This document shows, in pieces, positions 45,701-55,469 of a stretch of DNA of 64,000 nt. The stretch comes from Niveibacterium sp. 24ML (GTDB lineage Bacteria > Pseudomonadota > Gammaproteobacteria > Burkholderiales > Rhodocyclaceae): the NCBI RefSeq assembly GCF_026586805.1, contig NZ_JAPFHA010000004.1, positions 215,222 through 279,221 on the forward strand. Reading direction: 5' to 3'. The first letter of the stretch is position 1, and each line of letters starts with the position of its first letter. A program made the position numbers and the translations under genes. The notes below the pieces were generated by a model that saw only the letters and a list, made by a program, of their open reading frames with translations, did no database searches and was not told the DNA's origin.

Positions 45701-48700
45701 AGCCGCGCGTCGGCGTGAATCACGGCGCCCGCGAGCCGGGCATACCACTGCGCTTCGCGCTCGTTGGCGTTGAGTTGCCGGAGCACCACCTGGCTGTGGG
45801 TCCAGGCGAGCTCGAAGACGCGATCGGCCAAGTGACGGTCTCGGTACTTTTCGACCAGGGTCAGCGCCGCAACGCGCGTTTCGGCCATGCCGGTCACGAT
45901 GTCGACAAGCGCGGATTGCTCGGGCTCCAGCACGATCCGGTAGCGCACGGCGACGATCGGGTCGAGCACGGATCCATCGGTGCCCGACAGTTCTCGCGCA
46001 TCGCTCATCGCGATGGGCGAGGCGGTGCTGCGGCAGCGGCCGATGAAGCGTGCCCGATCGGTCTCGCTCGACACCTCACTGGTCCTGGCGCCGTGCACAG
46101 TGACTGCATGCAGCATCCACGGCGTAGCTTCGTCGGCCGCGCGCGGTCTGCGCGAGCAGAGAATCGCGCTGCGTCCGGGCAGGATCTCGGTTTGCACGAA
46201 CAGATTGCTGAAGGCGGGGTGCAGGGTATCTGAGGCGGGCGACGCGATCACTACTTCGGCGTAGCTGGTGATCTCAAGTTCGCGGGCGCGCCGGCTGCGA
46301 TTGGTGATGCGGATCCGCCGCAGTTCAATGTCGTCCTCGGGCGAGACGACAATTTCGGTCTGCGTATCGTAGGCCGTGCGCCCGCCATCCACTTCGTCGT
46401 GCCGGCGGTACTCCGCGCGGCCTTCCGAAAAACTGGCCTCGTAATCCGTCGGCATTGCGAGCGTGGGTTGGTAGGTGTTCGACCAGAAATCGCCGCTGGC
46501 GACGTCGCGCAGGTAGCAGTAGCTGCCCCAGTTGTCGCGCGTACCGTCTTCGCGCCAGCGTGTCACGGCGAGGTCGCGCCAAAGGCTGTAGCCCCCACCG
46601 GCGTTGGTCACCATCACGTGATAGCGGCCGTTGGAGAGCAACTGCACTTCCGGTGCGGCGGTGCTCACCCCGGTGTAGCTGCGAAGCGGCAGCTCGGTGG
46701 TGGGGTCCGATCCACCGGTATCGAAGGGCAGCGTTCGCATGACGAAGCGCTCCGTCGGGGTCGGGATCCGCTCCTGCAGCAGTAGCAGCACCGCCTGGAA
46801 CAGCGGCTCCGCCTCGAAGCGGCGCTGCATCGGACGGCCCAGCAGCAGGTAGGCCAGCGAGAGCAGGCTCATGCCCTGGTGGTGCGCCATGAAGGCCTTG
46901 ATTGCCACCCTGGTCTGGCCACGGCGTTGCCGCACCGGCGTGTAGTCGATCGCCTCGAACAGCCCGTATTCGCCAACGAAACCCTCGGCGGCCAGGCGCT
47001 GCAGGTTGCGACAGGCGGCCTCGGGGGCCACCATCAGTGCCATCACCGACGCGTAGGGGGCAATCACCAGATCATCGGCGAGCCCACGCTTGAGTCCCAG
47101 CCCCGGCACGCCGAACGCGCGATACTGATAATTGAGCTGCACGTCGACGGTGTTGTAGCCGGATTCCGAGATGCCCCAAGGCACGCCGCGTTGTTTGCCG
47201 TATTCAATCTGGCGGGTCACTGCGGCCTTGCAGGTTTCATCGAGCAGGCTGTGCTCGTAGTTCGGCATCACCAGCAAGGGCATCAGGTACTCGAACATCG
47301 ACCCGCTCCACGACAGCAAGACGGGCGACGCGCCGATGCCGGTCAGCAGCCGGCCCAGTGCAAACCAGCTTTTCTGGGGGATCTGGCCTTGCGCGATGGC
47401 AACGAAACAGCCCAGACGCGCTTCGGAGGCGAGCAAGTCGTAGTAGCTGGCATCCGGGCGGCGGTCGGCGATGTTGTAGCCGATGCTCAGCAGGTGCCGG
47501 CTGGCGTCGTAGAGGAAGTCGTAATCCATTTGCGCCAACGTTCCGGCTTCGCTCGCGAGCGCCCTCGCGAGGGCTTGCCGCGCCTGTGCCCGCTGGCTGC
47601 CCAGCGCAACGGCCGCGGCAAGTTGCTCCAGCCACACGCGCTCATCGGCCGCGCTGACACGCGCGCCCCACGCGGATACTGATGGCCCGACCAATGCCTC
47701 AAGCCCTGCGATGTCCTTGACCGTCCGTACCTCTGCGATGCCCTTGATGCTGCGTAGCGGTGCCTGCAGCCCCGCAGGCGCTGGCGGCAACAACAGCCAT
47801 GGCGCGAGTTCGGTCAGTTCGTCGGTGAGTTCGCGACACGCGTTGAGCAGGCTGTGCAAGGCGTCGCGGCTTGGGGTGCCGAGCGGGGTTTCCGTTCGCA
47901 CGCTGGTGTTTTCGGGCGGGTGTGCGATCGCGGCGCTGGCGACAAGCCGTTCGGCGTCCGCAACGATCGCGCCAAGTACGCAATGAAACGGATCGAGCGC
48001 ATCCGTCCGGGCGGCGATCGCCGCGGCGATGCCTTGGTCGATCGCCGCAAGTTGCGCCATCACGTCGCCACTCGCGGCCTCGGCGGCCGCGGTGGCGACC
48101 GCCAGCGTATCGCGCAAGCCTTCCAGCCGTAGCGGCCCCGAAATCGGCTCATTTTCCAGCGCCAGCATGCCCGCGCGCAGCACCATCAAGTGGCCGGCCA
48201 GGTTGCCGCTGTCGACGGTTGAAACGTAGCGTGGATTGAGTGGCGCCAGCGTCTGCGTGTCGTACCAGTTGTAGAGGTGGCCCCGGTAGCGCTCCAGTTG
48301 CGCCATGGTCGCCAGCGTGGCAGCGCAACGTTCGAGCAGGCGTCCGCCCTGGATGTAGCCGAAATCAAAGGCACTCAGATTCGCCAGCAACGCGAGGCCG
48401 ATGTTGGTTGGCGAGGTGCGGTGCGCAACGGCTGCAGCGCGATAGTGCTGGCAGTTGTCGGGCGGCAGCCAGTGGTCTTCGGGCCCGACGAAGCGTTCGA
48501 AGAAAGCCCAGGTTCTGCGGGCGATGGTGCGCAGGAAGCGGGTTTGCTCGGCCGATAGCGGCTTTGCGTGTTCGGGCCGTGGCTGGCTGACCCACCACAC
48601 GAGCCAGGGCGCACACAGCCACATGGCAAGAATCGGGGCGGCGAGCATCAGCGTAGTCGGCGCGGTGACGACGAGTACCGCAGCAACGAGGCCTGCGATT

Positions 48701-51630
48701 ACCGGCGCACACCACATCAGCCGAAGCGTGGCGAACAGGCCGTCTTGATTCTGCGCCGCCGCCCGGAGTTCGACCTCGCTCGTGGTGTTCCATTCCAGCA
48801 TGTGGCCGCGTCGGCGCATCAGGCGCCACACGGTGCGCAAGATCGCGCCCTGCGTGTAGAGCGCCTCGTGCGGCAGGCAGGCCAGTTCAAAGGCCTGCTG
48901 CCCAAACCGGGTGACCAGTGCTCGCGCCGCGCCCGCGATATGCTGGAGGGGCCGCACTTCGGCCGGTTTTTTCAATGAAGCGACGATGGCGGCGCACAGG
49001 GTGGGCAAACTCAGGATGGCGAGGACCGCGAGCGTCCACGTTCCGGGCGAGTCCAGCATCAGCCAGCCGATCAGCAGCATCGCCAACAGCGCGCTGGGCA
49101 CGAGGCTGCGCCGCAGGTTGTCGAGCAACTTCCACTGCGACAGCGGCGAGAGCGGGTTGCGCGGTGGCGCCGCAGTGGGTAACGCACCCGGCGCGCGGCG
49201 CAGCAGCCAACCGAACAATTGCCAGTCGCCGCGTACCCAACGATGGCGGCGCCGTACGTCGGCGCGGTAACTCGACGGGTAATCTTCGTAGAGCAGCACA
49301 TCGCTCAGCAGCCCGGCTCGCGCGTAGCAGCCTTCAAGCAGATCGTGGCTGAGGATGCGATTGTCGGGCATGCAGCCGCCGAGCGCCTGTTCGAAGGCAT
49401 CCACGTCGTAGATGCCCTTGCCGGTGAATGAGCCCTCACCGAAGACATCCTGGTAAACGTCTGACACCGCGCAGGTGTAGGGGTCGATCCCCGGCACGCC
49501 ACCCGCCATGTGGGCATAGCGGGAGCGATTATTGCCGGGCAGCGTACTGGCGACCCGCGGCTGCAGGATGCCGTAGCCCGACACCACGCGGCCTAGCGCG
49601 CCGTCGAAATGCGGCCGGTTGAGCGGATGCGCCATCGTGCCAATCAGCTGCCGGGCGGTATCCCGTGGCAACAGGGTGTCGGTGTCCAGCGTGATCACGT
49701 ACTTCACGCCGGCTGGCGGCCCAAACTTGCCCACGACCAGCGAGAAGGCGTCTGGCGTGGCGCCGCGCAGCAGCCGGTTCAGGTCGGCGAGCTTGCCGCG
49801 TTTGCGTTCAAAGCCCATCCAGATGCCGTCGTGCGTGTTCCACAGGCGCGGGCGATGGAGAAGGCAGAAACGATCCTCACCCGCAGTGCCGCCGGGGTAC
49901 TTGTGATTGAGCGCGTCGATCCGGCTTTCGGCAGCCCGAAGCAGGGCGGTATCGCCCGGCAGTGTTTCGGTCGGCGCATCGCAGAAATCAGTGAGCAGCG
50001 CGAAGTGAAGATGCGGATCCTGATTCGCGAGGAAGCGGATCTCCAGCGCCTCGATCAGGGCCTGCAGTCCTGCATGGGAGGTAAGCATCGTCGGCACGAC
50101 GACGAGGGTGCGCATCTGCGCCGGCAGACCAGCCGAATAGTCCATCTTCGGCAGCAGCTGCGGTTTGACGACGAGGCTGGCCAACCAATTGACTGCGGCG
50201 ACGCCGAAGCGGCTTGCGCTGAGCAGCGAAGCGATGCCGATCAGCAGTAGCGCCCACGGCGGCAGCGAGGTCGAGCCAGCCAGTGCGAGCAGGGCCGTGT
50301 TGAGGGCAAGGGTCAGGGCGACAATCGCGCCGAGGTAGATCAGCAAGGGCGAGCGCGCCGCGGCACGTGCAATGCGTGTCAAGACCGGTGGGCTCACCTG
50401 CACCAGGCGTTCGAGTTCGATCAGTCCGTCGCCGATCAGGTAGTACCCGACGTGTCTCGCGGGCGCATCGGCGGCGGTGGTGGGAGTGCAAGCATTAGCG
50501 CGCGACTGGGCCAGCGTGATCGCCGCGCGCGCCACCTCGCCTTCGCTCAGAGGCCCGTGTTTGGCCAGATCCTCGGTGGCGTGGCGGTAACGATCTCGGG
50601 TGGCGAAGTCCATGCGGGCGTAGTCGCCGTCGGGGTCTTCGCGCAAGGTCTTTTCAACGATGCTGTGGGCCTCGACGAATTCGCGCCACTCGATTGCGCC
50701 GATCACACGCAGGCTGCCGATACTGTTACTGATCGACACCTGATCCGCTGCCTGTTGCTGGTTTTCTGCCTGCACCTGTTGTTCGATCGTCAGGGCGGCA
50801 TCGGCAAGATGCTGCTCGATCCAGGTCAGGGGCAGCGCGAGCGAGGGCCCACGGCCCTGGAGGCGGCGCGCGAGCTCGGCGACGAAGGCACTGCTCATCG
50901 GCGGGCTGGATCGCGCCATGTCGGCAATGACGAGGATCAGGCTCTTCGGGTCGGTTTCAAGCGCTGCGGTCATCTGGTCGGCCCAGGCGCCTGCCAGCTT
51001 CCGGTCGGCCCAACTGCGCTCGATGCGGATCGCCACGCGCCGCAGGTTTTCGATCACGGCAAGGCGCAGCATGATTGGTGTTGCCCACAGCTCGCCCAGC
51101 CGCAACGGCGTCACCGTCTGATAGGCGGACACGAACTGGCTCAAGCCGTCGGGGTCGATGCGGCCGTCGCCATGGGAGACGATCTCCAGCGCGATGTCGT
51201 ACACGCGGGGCAAGGGCGGCCCGTAGGCCGATTTCAGGCGTGGCAGGCCGCGGCTGTAGCCCTTGGGCAGATGTCGCCGTGCGTTCCGGATCTGCTCCTC
51301 GATCAGGTAAAAATTGTCGAGCAGCCATTCGCCTGCGGGGGTGAAGCGGCGGCTTCCGGCCGGGCTGTCGTTGAGGGTACGACAGACCTCTTCGAGCACG
51401 CTCTCGTTGTCGGCCAAGCGCAGCAAGAGGTGTTCTGCATCACGGGCATGGATGAGCACATGCGTGGCGGCGAGCCGCTTGCCGTGTTGAGCCATCTGCC
51501 TGGCGCTGAACAGTTCAGCGCGCAGGGGCGGCTCGTCGGCCCGCTCGCCGCGTTGCCGCGTCAGGCCGCGCAGTGATGCGCGCAGCGGCGTCCAGAACAG
51601 TTCGGCCATGGGGCGGTGATCATTTGACAT
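42790..51630 (-). CDS. ndvB: Cyclic beta-1,2-glucan synthase (NdvB/ChvB type)
   Basis: A 2946-residue inner-membrane enzyme that primes, elongates, and cyclises osmoregulated periplasmic beta-1,2-glucan from UDP-glucose. Residues about 430-500 and 840-1000 hold membrane segments around a GT84 glycosyltransferase region with LDTDTLLP (about 647) and the HRWVRGDW block. A glucoamylase-like module follows (about 1290-1560; NWYDTQTLAPLNPRYVSTVDSGNLAGHL split over two parts). The C-terminal half has two glycosyltransferase-36/GH94 beta-sandwich regions and an (alpha/alpha)6 phosphorylase-like domain with GSGDWNDGMN (about 2620). Full-length with no frameshift. No glucan exporter gene (ndvA) is adjacent. 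Confidence 0.93.
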   Translation of the reverse strand: MSNDHRPMAELFWTPLRASLRGLTRQRGERADEPPLRAELFSARQMAQHGKRLAATHVLIHARDAEHLLLRLADNESVLEEVCRTLNDSPAGSRRFTPAGEWLLDNFYLIEEQIRNARRHLPKGYSRGLPRLKSAYGPPLPRVYDIALEIVSHGDGRIDPDGLSQFVSAYQTVTPLRLGELWATPIMLRLAVIENLRRVAIRIERSWADRKLAGAWADQMTAALETDPKSLILVIADMARSSPPMSSAFVAELARRLQGRGPSLALPLTWIEQHLADAALTIEQQVQAENQQQAADQVSISNSIGSLRVIGAIEWREFVEAHSIVEKTLREDPDGDYARMDFATRDRYRHATEDLAKHGPLSEGEVARAAITLAQSRANACTPTTAADAPARHVGYYLIGDGLIELERLVQVSPPVLTRIARAAARSPLLIYLGAIVALTLALNTALLALAGSTSLPPWALLLIGIASLLSASRFGVAAVNWLASLVVKPQLLPKMDYSAGLPAQMRTLVVVPTMLTSHAGLQALIEALEIRFLANQDPHLHFALLTDFCDAPTETLPGDTALLRAAESRIDALNHKYPGGTAGEDRFCLLHRPRLWNTHDGIWMGFERKRGKLADLNRLLRGATPDAFSLVVGKFGPPAGVKYVITLDTDTLLPRDTARQLIGTMAHPLNRPHFDGALGRVVSGYGILQPRVASTLPGNNRSRYAHMAGGVPGIDPYTCAVSDVYQDVFGEGSFTGKGIYDVDAFEQALGGCMPDNRILSHDLLEGCYARAGLLSDVLLYEDYPSSYRADVRRRHRWVRGDWQLFGWLLRRAPGALPTAAPPRNPLSPLSQWKLLDNLRRSLVPSALLAMLLIGWLMLDSPGTWTLAVLAILSLPTLCAAIVASLKKPAEVRPLQHIAGAARALVTRFGQQAFELACLPHEALYTQGAILRTVWRLMRRRGHMLEWNTTSEVELRAAAQNQDGLFATLRLMWCAPVIAGLVAAVLVVTAPTTLMLAAPILAMWLCAPWLVWWVSQPRPEHAKPLSAEQTRFLRTIARRTWAFFERFVGPEDHWLPPDNCQHYRAAAVAHRTSPTNIGLALLANLSAFDFGYIQGGRLLERCAATLATMAQLERYRGHLYNWYDTQTLAPLNPRYVSTVDSGNLAGHLMVLRAGMLALENEPISGPLRLEGLRDTLAVATAAAEAASGDVMAQLAAIDQGIAAAIAARTDALDPFHCVLGAIVADAERLVASAAIAHPPENTSVRTETPLGTPSRDALHSLLNACRELTDELTELAPWLLLPPAPAGLQAPLRSIKGIAEVRTVKDIAGLEALVGPSVSAWGARVSAADERVWLEQLAAAVALGSQRAQARQALARALASEAGTLAQMDYDFLYDASRHLLSIGYNIADRRPDASYYDLLASEARLGCFVAIAQGQIPQKSWFALGRLLTGIGASPVLLSWSGSMFEYLMPLLVMPNYEHSLLDETCKAAVTRQIEYGKQRGVPWGISESGYNTVDVQLNYQYRAFGVPGLGLKRGLADDLVIAPYASVMALMVAPEAACRNLQRLAAEGFVGEYGLFEAIDYTPVRQRRGQTRVAIKAFMAHHQGMSLLSLAYLLLGRPMQRRFEAEPLFQAVLLLLQERIPTPTERFVMRTLPFDTGGSDPTTELPLRSYTGVSTAAPEVQLLSNGRYHVMVTNAGGGYSLWRDLAVTRWREDGTRDNWGSYCYLRDVASGDFWSNTYQPTLAMPTDYEASFSEGRAEYRRHDEVDGGRTAYDTQTEIVVSPEDDIELRRIRITNRSRRARELEITSYAEVVIASPASDTLHPAFSNLFVQTEILPGRSAILCSRRPRAADEATPWMLHAVTVHGARTSEVSSETDRARFIGRCRSTASPIAMSDARELSGTDGSVLDPIVAVRYRIVLEPEQSALVDIVTGMAETRVAALTLVEKYRDRHLADRVFELAWTHSQVVLRQLNANEREAQWYARLAGAVIHADARLRADPSVMLRNRRGQPGLWGYAVSGDLPIVLLQIGDAANIGLVQQLIQAHAYWRLKGLQVDLVIWNEDHAGYRQRLQEQIIGLIASGIGASLLDRPGGIFVRPAEQISNEDRTLFQSVARVILSDSCGTLEEQLDQRPTRDPRPPRLVATRQDRPEPPARATPADRNLLLFNGRGGYTQDGREYMILLAPGETTPAPWVNVLANPDFGTVVSETGGAYTWVENAHEMRLTPWHNDPVCDPSGEAIYLRDEESGHVWSPTPQPTPAAMPCVVRHGFGYSVFETHAGGIESELCVFVATDAPVKFSVLRVRNRSGRACRLSATGYVEWVLGDVRGKSAMHVSTEVAAQSGAVYARNPYSAEFGARVAFFDVDDPTRNLTGDRNEFIGRNRALESPAAMERTRLSGKVGAALDPCAAIQVSFELADDEERVIVFRLGVGRDADDAAALVRRFRGLGAAEEALDAVHRQWHRSLGAVQVDTPDAAINVLANGWLLYQTLACRLWARSGYYQSGGAFGFRDQLQDVMALVHAEPQLVRAHLLLCASRQFDEGDVQHWWHPPSGRGVRTHCSDDYLWLPLAVSRYVECTGDAAVLNVEVTGLEGRPVSPTDEAYFDLPGRAASPASLYQHCVRAIEHGLRFGRHGLPLIGSGDWNDGMNLVGARGEGESIWLGFFLCEVLQRFARIASDHGDTDHAARFATQRTQLQAQIEQHGWDGHWYRRAYFDDGTPLGSASNEECQIDSIAQSWSVLSHTASTERAAGAMDALYRRLVRTGDGLVQLLDPPFNHSPMNPGYIRGYAPGVRENGGQYTHGAIWAAMAFAEMGDHERAWALTTLINPAHHSGSPAEVMRYRVEPYVMAADVYGCAPHIGRGGWTWYTGSAGWMYRLITESLLGLHRQGNTLSFAPCIPKSWPGFSLTYRYGETQYSITLINPIAATKETATDRPPATANPPCTAITLTDDEGPHHIELALTAKA

Positions 51631-51768
51631 GTCAGACGCCTTTGGGGCCGCGCACGCGGGCGGATGCTGTCCGTGCCACGAATCGCGCTGGGCTGCCCGT
51701 TTGCGGTGTGCAGACGGTCTGTGGCCACCGCCGCAGTGCGCCGGTGACGGTCATGGGCAAGCCCTTGC

Positions 51769-52083
51769 TCACTTGATACGCATGTCGTCCTTGACCGACT
51801 TCACGCCACCGACACCGCGTGTGACTTCGATCGCCTTGTTGATGGCGCTCTGCGACGCTACGAAGCCGCTGAGCTGAACGACACCCTTGAAGGTCTCGAC
51901 ATTGATTTCGGCCGACTTGAGACTCGGCTCATTGAAGATTGCGCCCTTGACCTTGCTTGTGATGACGGTGTCGTCGACATATTCGCCGGTGCCTTCAGAG
52001 CGTGGTGTCGAGGCACAGCCGACAATTGAGAACAACGAAGCGGCGATGAGGATGCTGGATAGGTACTTGCGTGTATTGCCCAT
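51769..52083 (-). CDS. BON-domain lipoprotein (osmotic stress type)
   Basis: A 104-residue lipoprotein: signal peptide with lipobox SIVGC (Cys23), then one BON domain of about 70 residues with the pattern DDTVITSKVKGAIF, INVETFKGVVQLSGFV and GVGGVKSVKDDM. BON domains bind phospholipid or envelope components and are found in OsmY-like stress proteins. AGGAG lies about 8 bases before ATG 52083. It sits just upstream of the glucan synthase gene on the same strand with a 138-base gap. Confidence 0.9.
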   Translation of the reverse strand: MGNTRKYLSSILIAASLFSIVGCASTPRSEGTGEYVDDTVITSKVKGAIFNEPSLKSAEINVETFKGVVQLSGFVASQSAINKAIEVTRGVGGVKSVKDDMRIK

Positions 52084-52247
52084 GGTGGGACTCCTGCGAT
52101 TCATGTTGAGGGAAGGCGCAGCGCTGGGGCGTTGGCGGCGTTGAGCCGTTACACGCTCCGCGTTACGTTTTTGCGTTGAGCTTCGCGGGGCACTTGCTGC
52201 TTGCCGATGCGAGCCTGTTGCGCATTGAAGGGTCGGCTGCGCCGGGG

Positions 52248-52502
52248 TCAGCGAGCGACACGAAAGACTGCGTGGTAGGCCAGGAGCAGGGCAGTGGCGC
52301 CAACGATGGCGAGCAGCTGGCTTGGCAGGTTGATCCCCGCGATGTCGCTGTGCCCGAAACTGGTGATGACGCTGCCGCCCGTGACGGCGCCAACGGTGCC
52401 GACGCCGATGTCGATCAGGGTGCTGCGCTCGGAACGGCGCATGCGCATGCTGGCGAAGAAGCCAATGAGCAGGCCGATGACGATCCATCCAATAAGTGAC
52501 AT
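52248..52502 (-). CDS. GlsB/YeaQ/YmgE family membrane protein
   Basis: An 84-residue inner-membrane protein with three hydrophobic segments (LIGWIVIGLLIGFFASM, GVGTVGAVTGGSVITS, LLAIVGATALLLAYHAVF). This is the transglycosylase-associated/YeaQ family, typically induced by stress. GGAGG lies about 6 bases before ATG 52502. It is part of the run of small stress genes between 51.8 and 57.8 kb. Confidence 0.88.
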   Translation of the reverse strand: MSLIGWIVIGLLIGFFASMRMRRSERSTLIDIGVGTVGAVTGGSVITSFGHSDIAGINLPSQLLAIVGATALLLAYHAVFRVAR

Positions 52503-52680
52503 TGATGCCTCCGATGAGGCGGGTTGCCCGGAGTGCTCCCGGCACGAAGAGTTGCTGCTCAACGCTGCCCGATCACCTGGCGGAAACCACAGGTGCAGCG
52601 TAGCCGGTTGTCGCCCGGCCGTCGGTACGCTGCCGCACATTGCGGCGAGGTGCTGCGGCGGTGATGCTCTTGCGCGCGAC

Positions 52681-55179
52681 TCAGGCAAGCACCGGTTCAG
52701 GCCGGGGCGCCAGCAGGCGCCCGAGTGCGTCGGGTAGCAGCGGATAGCTGAACAGAAAACCCTGGCCTTCGTCGCAGCGCTCGCGGCGCAAGAAGGCAAG
52801 CTGCTCTGCCGTTTCCACGCCTTCGGCGATGACGCGTTGCTTGAGGTTTCGCCCCATGCCGATGACGGCGCCAACAATGGTTGCGTTATCCGCGTCCGTT
52901 TCGATGTCGCGCACGAAAGACTGATCGATCTTGAGCGTGCTGATCGGGAAGCGCCTCAGGTAGCTGAGGCTGGAATAGCCGGTGCCAAAGTCGTCGATCG
53001 CGAGCTGGATGCCCATGTGTTTGAGGGCTTCGAGTGCCGTGGCCGAGATTTCAGCGTCGTGCATCAGCACGCTTTCGGTCAGCTCAAGCTCAAGCAGAGA
53101 TGGCTCGATCGCCGTTTGCGCCAGTACATTCGCAAGTTCATGGATGAACAGCGGGTGGCGGAACTCCAGCGCCGAAATATTCACCGACACCGGCACCACT
53201 TCAAGTCCGGCGCGCTGCCAGGCGATCAATTGCTCGCAGGCCTGTCGCAACACCCAACGGCCAATCGGCACGATCAACCCGCAGGTTTCGGCAATCGGCA
53301 CGAATTGCCCCGGCCCAATCAGGCCGAACGTCGGCTCTTGCCAGCGGAGCAGGGCTTCGACGCCGGTGATTGCGCCGGACGCGATGTTGACCTTGGGCTG
53401 GTAGTGCAGAACGAACTCCTTGCGTTTGAGCGCGCGGCGCAGACCGTTTTCAAGGAACAGCCGTTGCACCGCCTGAGCGTTCATCTCGGCCTGGAAGAAC
53501 TGGTAGTTGTTCCGGCCTGCCGCCTTGGCGTAGTACATCGCGGTATCCGCGTTCTGCATCATCGAATCGAGGCTCTGTGCGTCGTCCGGATAGATGCTGA
53601 TGCCGATGCTCAAGCTGACATGCAGTTCCTGGCCGCCGATTGGGTGCGGGGGCGCAAACGCGGCGAGGATCTTTTCGGAGATGTGCGCGGCGTCTTCTCG
53701 CCGCTCGATCTCTGCAAGCAGGATCACGAATTCGTCGCCCCCCTGTCGACAGACGGTGTCCGTTGTGCGGACACAGGTCCGCAAGCGATTGGCGACCGAT
53801 TTGAGCAGTTGATCGCCGATTGCGTGGCCGAGCGAATCATTGATGTGCTTGAAGTGGTCGAGATCGAGGAACAGCAACCCGGTCTGCTTGCGATGCCGTA
53901 CCGCAAAGCGGATCGCTTGCGACAGCCGCTCGGTGAGCAGGACGCGGTTGGGCAGATCGGTCAGAAAATCGTGCTGGGCGAGGTGCGCCATCTTTACGGT
54001 CATCGCCCGCGATTCGCTGACATCGTGAAACACGATGACGGCGCCGACCACGGCCCCGTGGCGGTTGTGGATCGGAGCCGCCGAGTCTTCGATCGCGGCC
54101 TCGGAACCATCGCGCCGGATCAGCATGCTGCCGGCGGCCAGGCCCACTGTGCGGTTTTCGCGAATGGCGAGCAGGGCGGGGTTGGCCGCTTCGGTACGAT
54201 CCTCGCCGTCAATCGTGCGGAATACTTCGCTCAGCGGGCGGCCGAGTGCCTCGGCGCTGGGCCATCCGGTGAGCCGTTCGGCGACGACGTTCAAGTAGCT
54301 GACCTTGCCCTCGACATCGGTTGCGAGTACGGCGTCGCCAATCGAGTTCAGCGTCACCTGCGCGCGCTCCCTCTCATCGAACAGCGCGTCTTCCGCTGCG
54401 CGAAGCACGGCTTCGTCCGCCTTGCGGCCGGTGATGTCCTCGAAGGTCAGTACATGGCCGTGCCGGGCGCGCAGGCGCGGTAGGGCTGCGCTGTGCACGC
54501 GCACCCATCGCTCCGGTTCATCCGGGTGGCAGAGGCGCAGTTCGGACTGGAAGCGCTGGTCCGTGTGCAGCGCATGGCGCCATTCCGCGCGAACCCGTTT
54601 CTGATCATCGGGATGGATCGTGCTGAACCAGGATGCGCCGAGTGCGGATGCCTGGCCTGTGCCAACGATCGTTTGGTAGACGGTGTTGGCATACACGCAG
54701 TGATCATCCTTGTCGGACACGAGAATGCCCAGCGGCGAGGCATCGCTGATCGCGCGAAAGCGTGCCTCGCTGTCGCGCACCGCACGCTGCGCGGCGCAGG
54801 CCGCGATGACGTGCTGACACAACTGTGGCAAGGCGCCGGCATCAAGCGGGGCGGTGGCGATGTAGCCGTGAGCCCCCAGCGAGACGCCTTCGCGTGCGAT
54901 TGGCTCGTCCTGCCCGGAATAGAGCAGAAGCATCGCTGCGTCGGGCGCCGCGACGCTGACCTGCAGATAAGCGCCAATGCCGTGCTGATCGGGGAGCGAC
55001 AGGTTGAGCAGCACCATTGAGGCGCGATGGCCCTTGAGCCAGTCAAGCGCGTCCGCAAGCCGTGTGACCCGGTGAACGCGGAAGTCGGCGACGGCCGGCG
55101 CCGAGAGCGCATGAATCACGCGTTCGGCGACGAACTGGTCTGCTTCGACGAGGAGGATCCTGGTTGTGGGTCGCTTCAT
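52681..55179 (-). CDS. Pseudo-receiver-PAS-PAS-GGDEF-EAL cyclic di-GMP protein
   Basis: An 832-residue signalling protein. Domains: receiver-like (about 5-125), PAS (about 140-255), PAS (about 265-385), GGDEF (about 395-560; HDFLTDLPNR, then QGGDEFVILLAE), and EAL (about 575-825; VEALLRW, DDFGTGYSSL, AEGVET). GGDEF and EAL motifs are both intact, so either activity is possible. The receiver is atypical: the phosphoacceptor Asp is Asn59 (VLLNLSLPD), the acidic pair is E12-A13, and the Lys-Pro is replaced in GYIATAP. So it is unlikely to be phosphorylated. I chose ATG 55179 as the start of the receiver; no strong ribosome site is visible. Confidence 0.9.
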   Translation of the reverse strand: MKRPTTRILLVEADQFVAERVIHALSAPAVADFRVHRVTRLADALDWLKGHRASMVLLNLSLPDQHGIGAYLQVSVAAPDAAMLLLYSGQDEPIAREGVSLGAHGYIATAPLDAGALPQLCQHVIAACAAQRAVRDSEARFRAISDASPLGILVSDKDDHCVYANTVYQTIVGTGQASALGASWFSTIHPDDQKRVRAEWRHALHTDQRFQSELRLCHPDEPERWVRVHSAALPRLRARHGHVLTFEDITGRKADEAVLRAAEDALFDERERAQVTLNSIGDAVLATDVEGKVSYLNVVAERLTGWPSAEALGRPLSEVFRTIDGEDRTEAANPALLAIRENRTVGLAAGSMLIRRDGSEAAIEDSAAPIHNRHGAVVGAVIVFHDVSESRAMTVKMAHLAQHDFLTDLPNRVLLTERLSQAIRFAVRHRKQTGLLFLDLDHFKHINDSLGHAIGDQLLKSVANRLRTCVRTTDTVCRQGGDEFVILLAEIERREDAAHISEKILAAFAPPHPIGGQELHVSLSIGISIYPDDAQSLDSMMQNADTAMYYAKAAGRNNYQFFQAEMNAQAVQRLFLENGLRRALKRKEFVLHYQPKVNIASGAITGVEALLRWQEPTFGLIGPGQFVPIAETCGLIVPIGRWVLRQACEQLIAWQRAGLEVVPVSVNISALEFRHPLFIHELANVLAQTAIEPSLLELELTESVLMHDAEISATALEALKHMGIQLAIDDFGTGYSSLSYLRRFPISTLKIDQSFVRDIETDADNATIVGAVIGMGRNLKQRVIAEGVETAEQLAFLRRERCDEGQGFLFSYPLLPDALGRLLAPRPEPVLA

Positions 55180-55469
55180 TGGCTTCTGCCGCAAGGTCTG
55201 TTGTGTTGCGCGCAAGGGGGCGACAGGCGCGCTCGCGCGCCCATCGATCTGGCGTGTTGCCACGGGGGAGCGAGAAGCTTGGGGTCCGAAGGTCTCGTCG
55301 GTTTGCTGTTGCCACTGGTGCTCAGCGCTCAGGGGTTGATCGCCTTCAACGCATTCGCGTGCAGGGAAAGGGAGACAACAAACCATCATGCGCCGAGGGG
55401 CCGGTGAGGCGCGCGTTTCGGGGGGGGAGGGAGCAGCCATCGCCGCTCGGGGCAATGGACTGCCGGACT

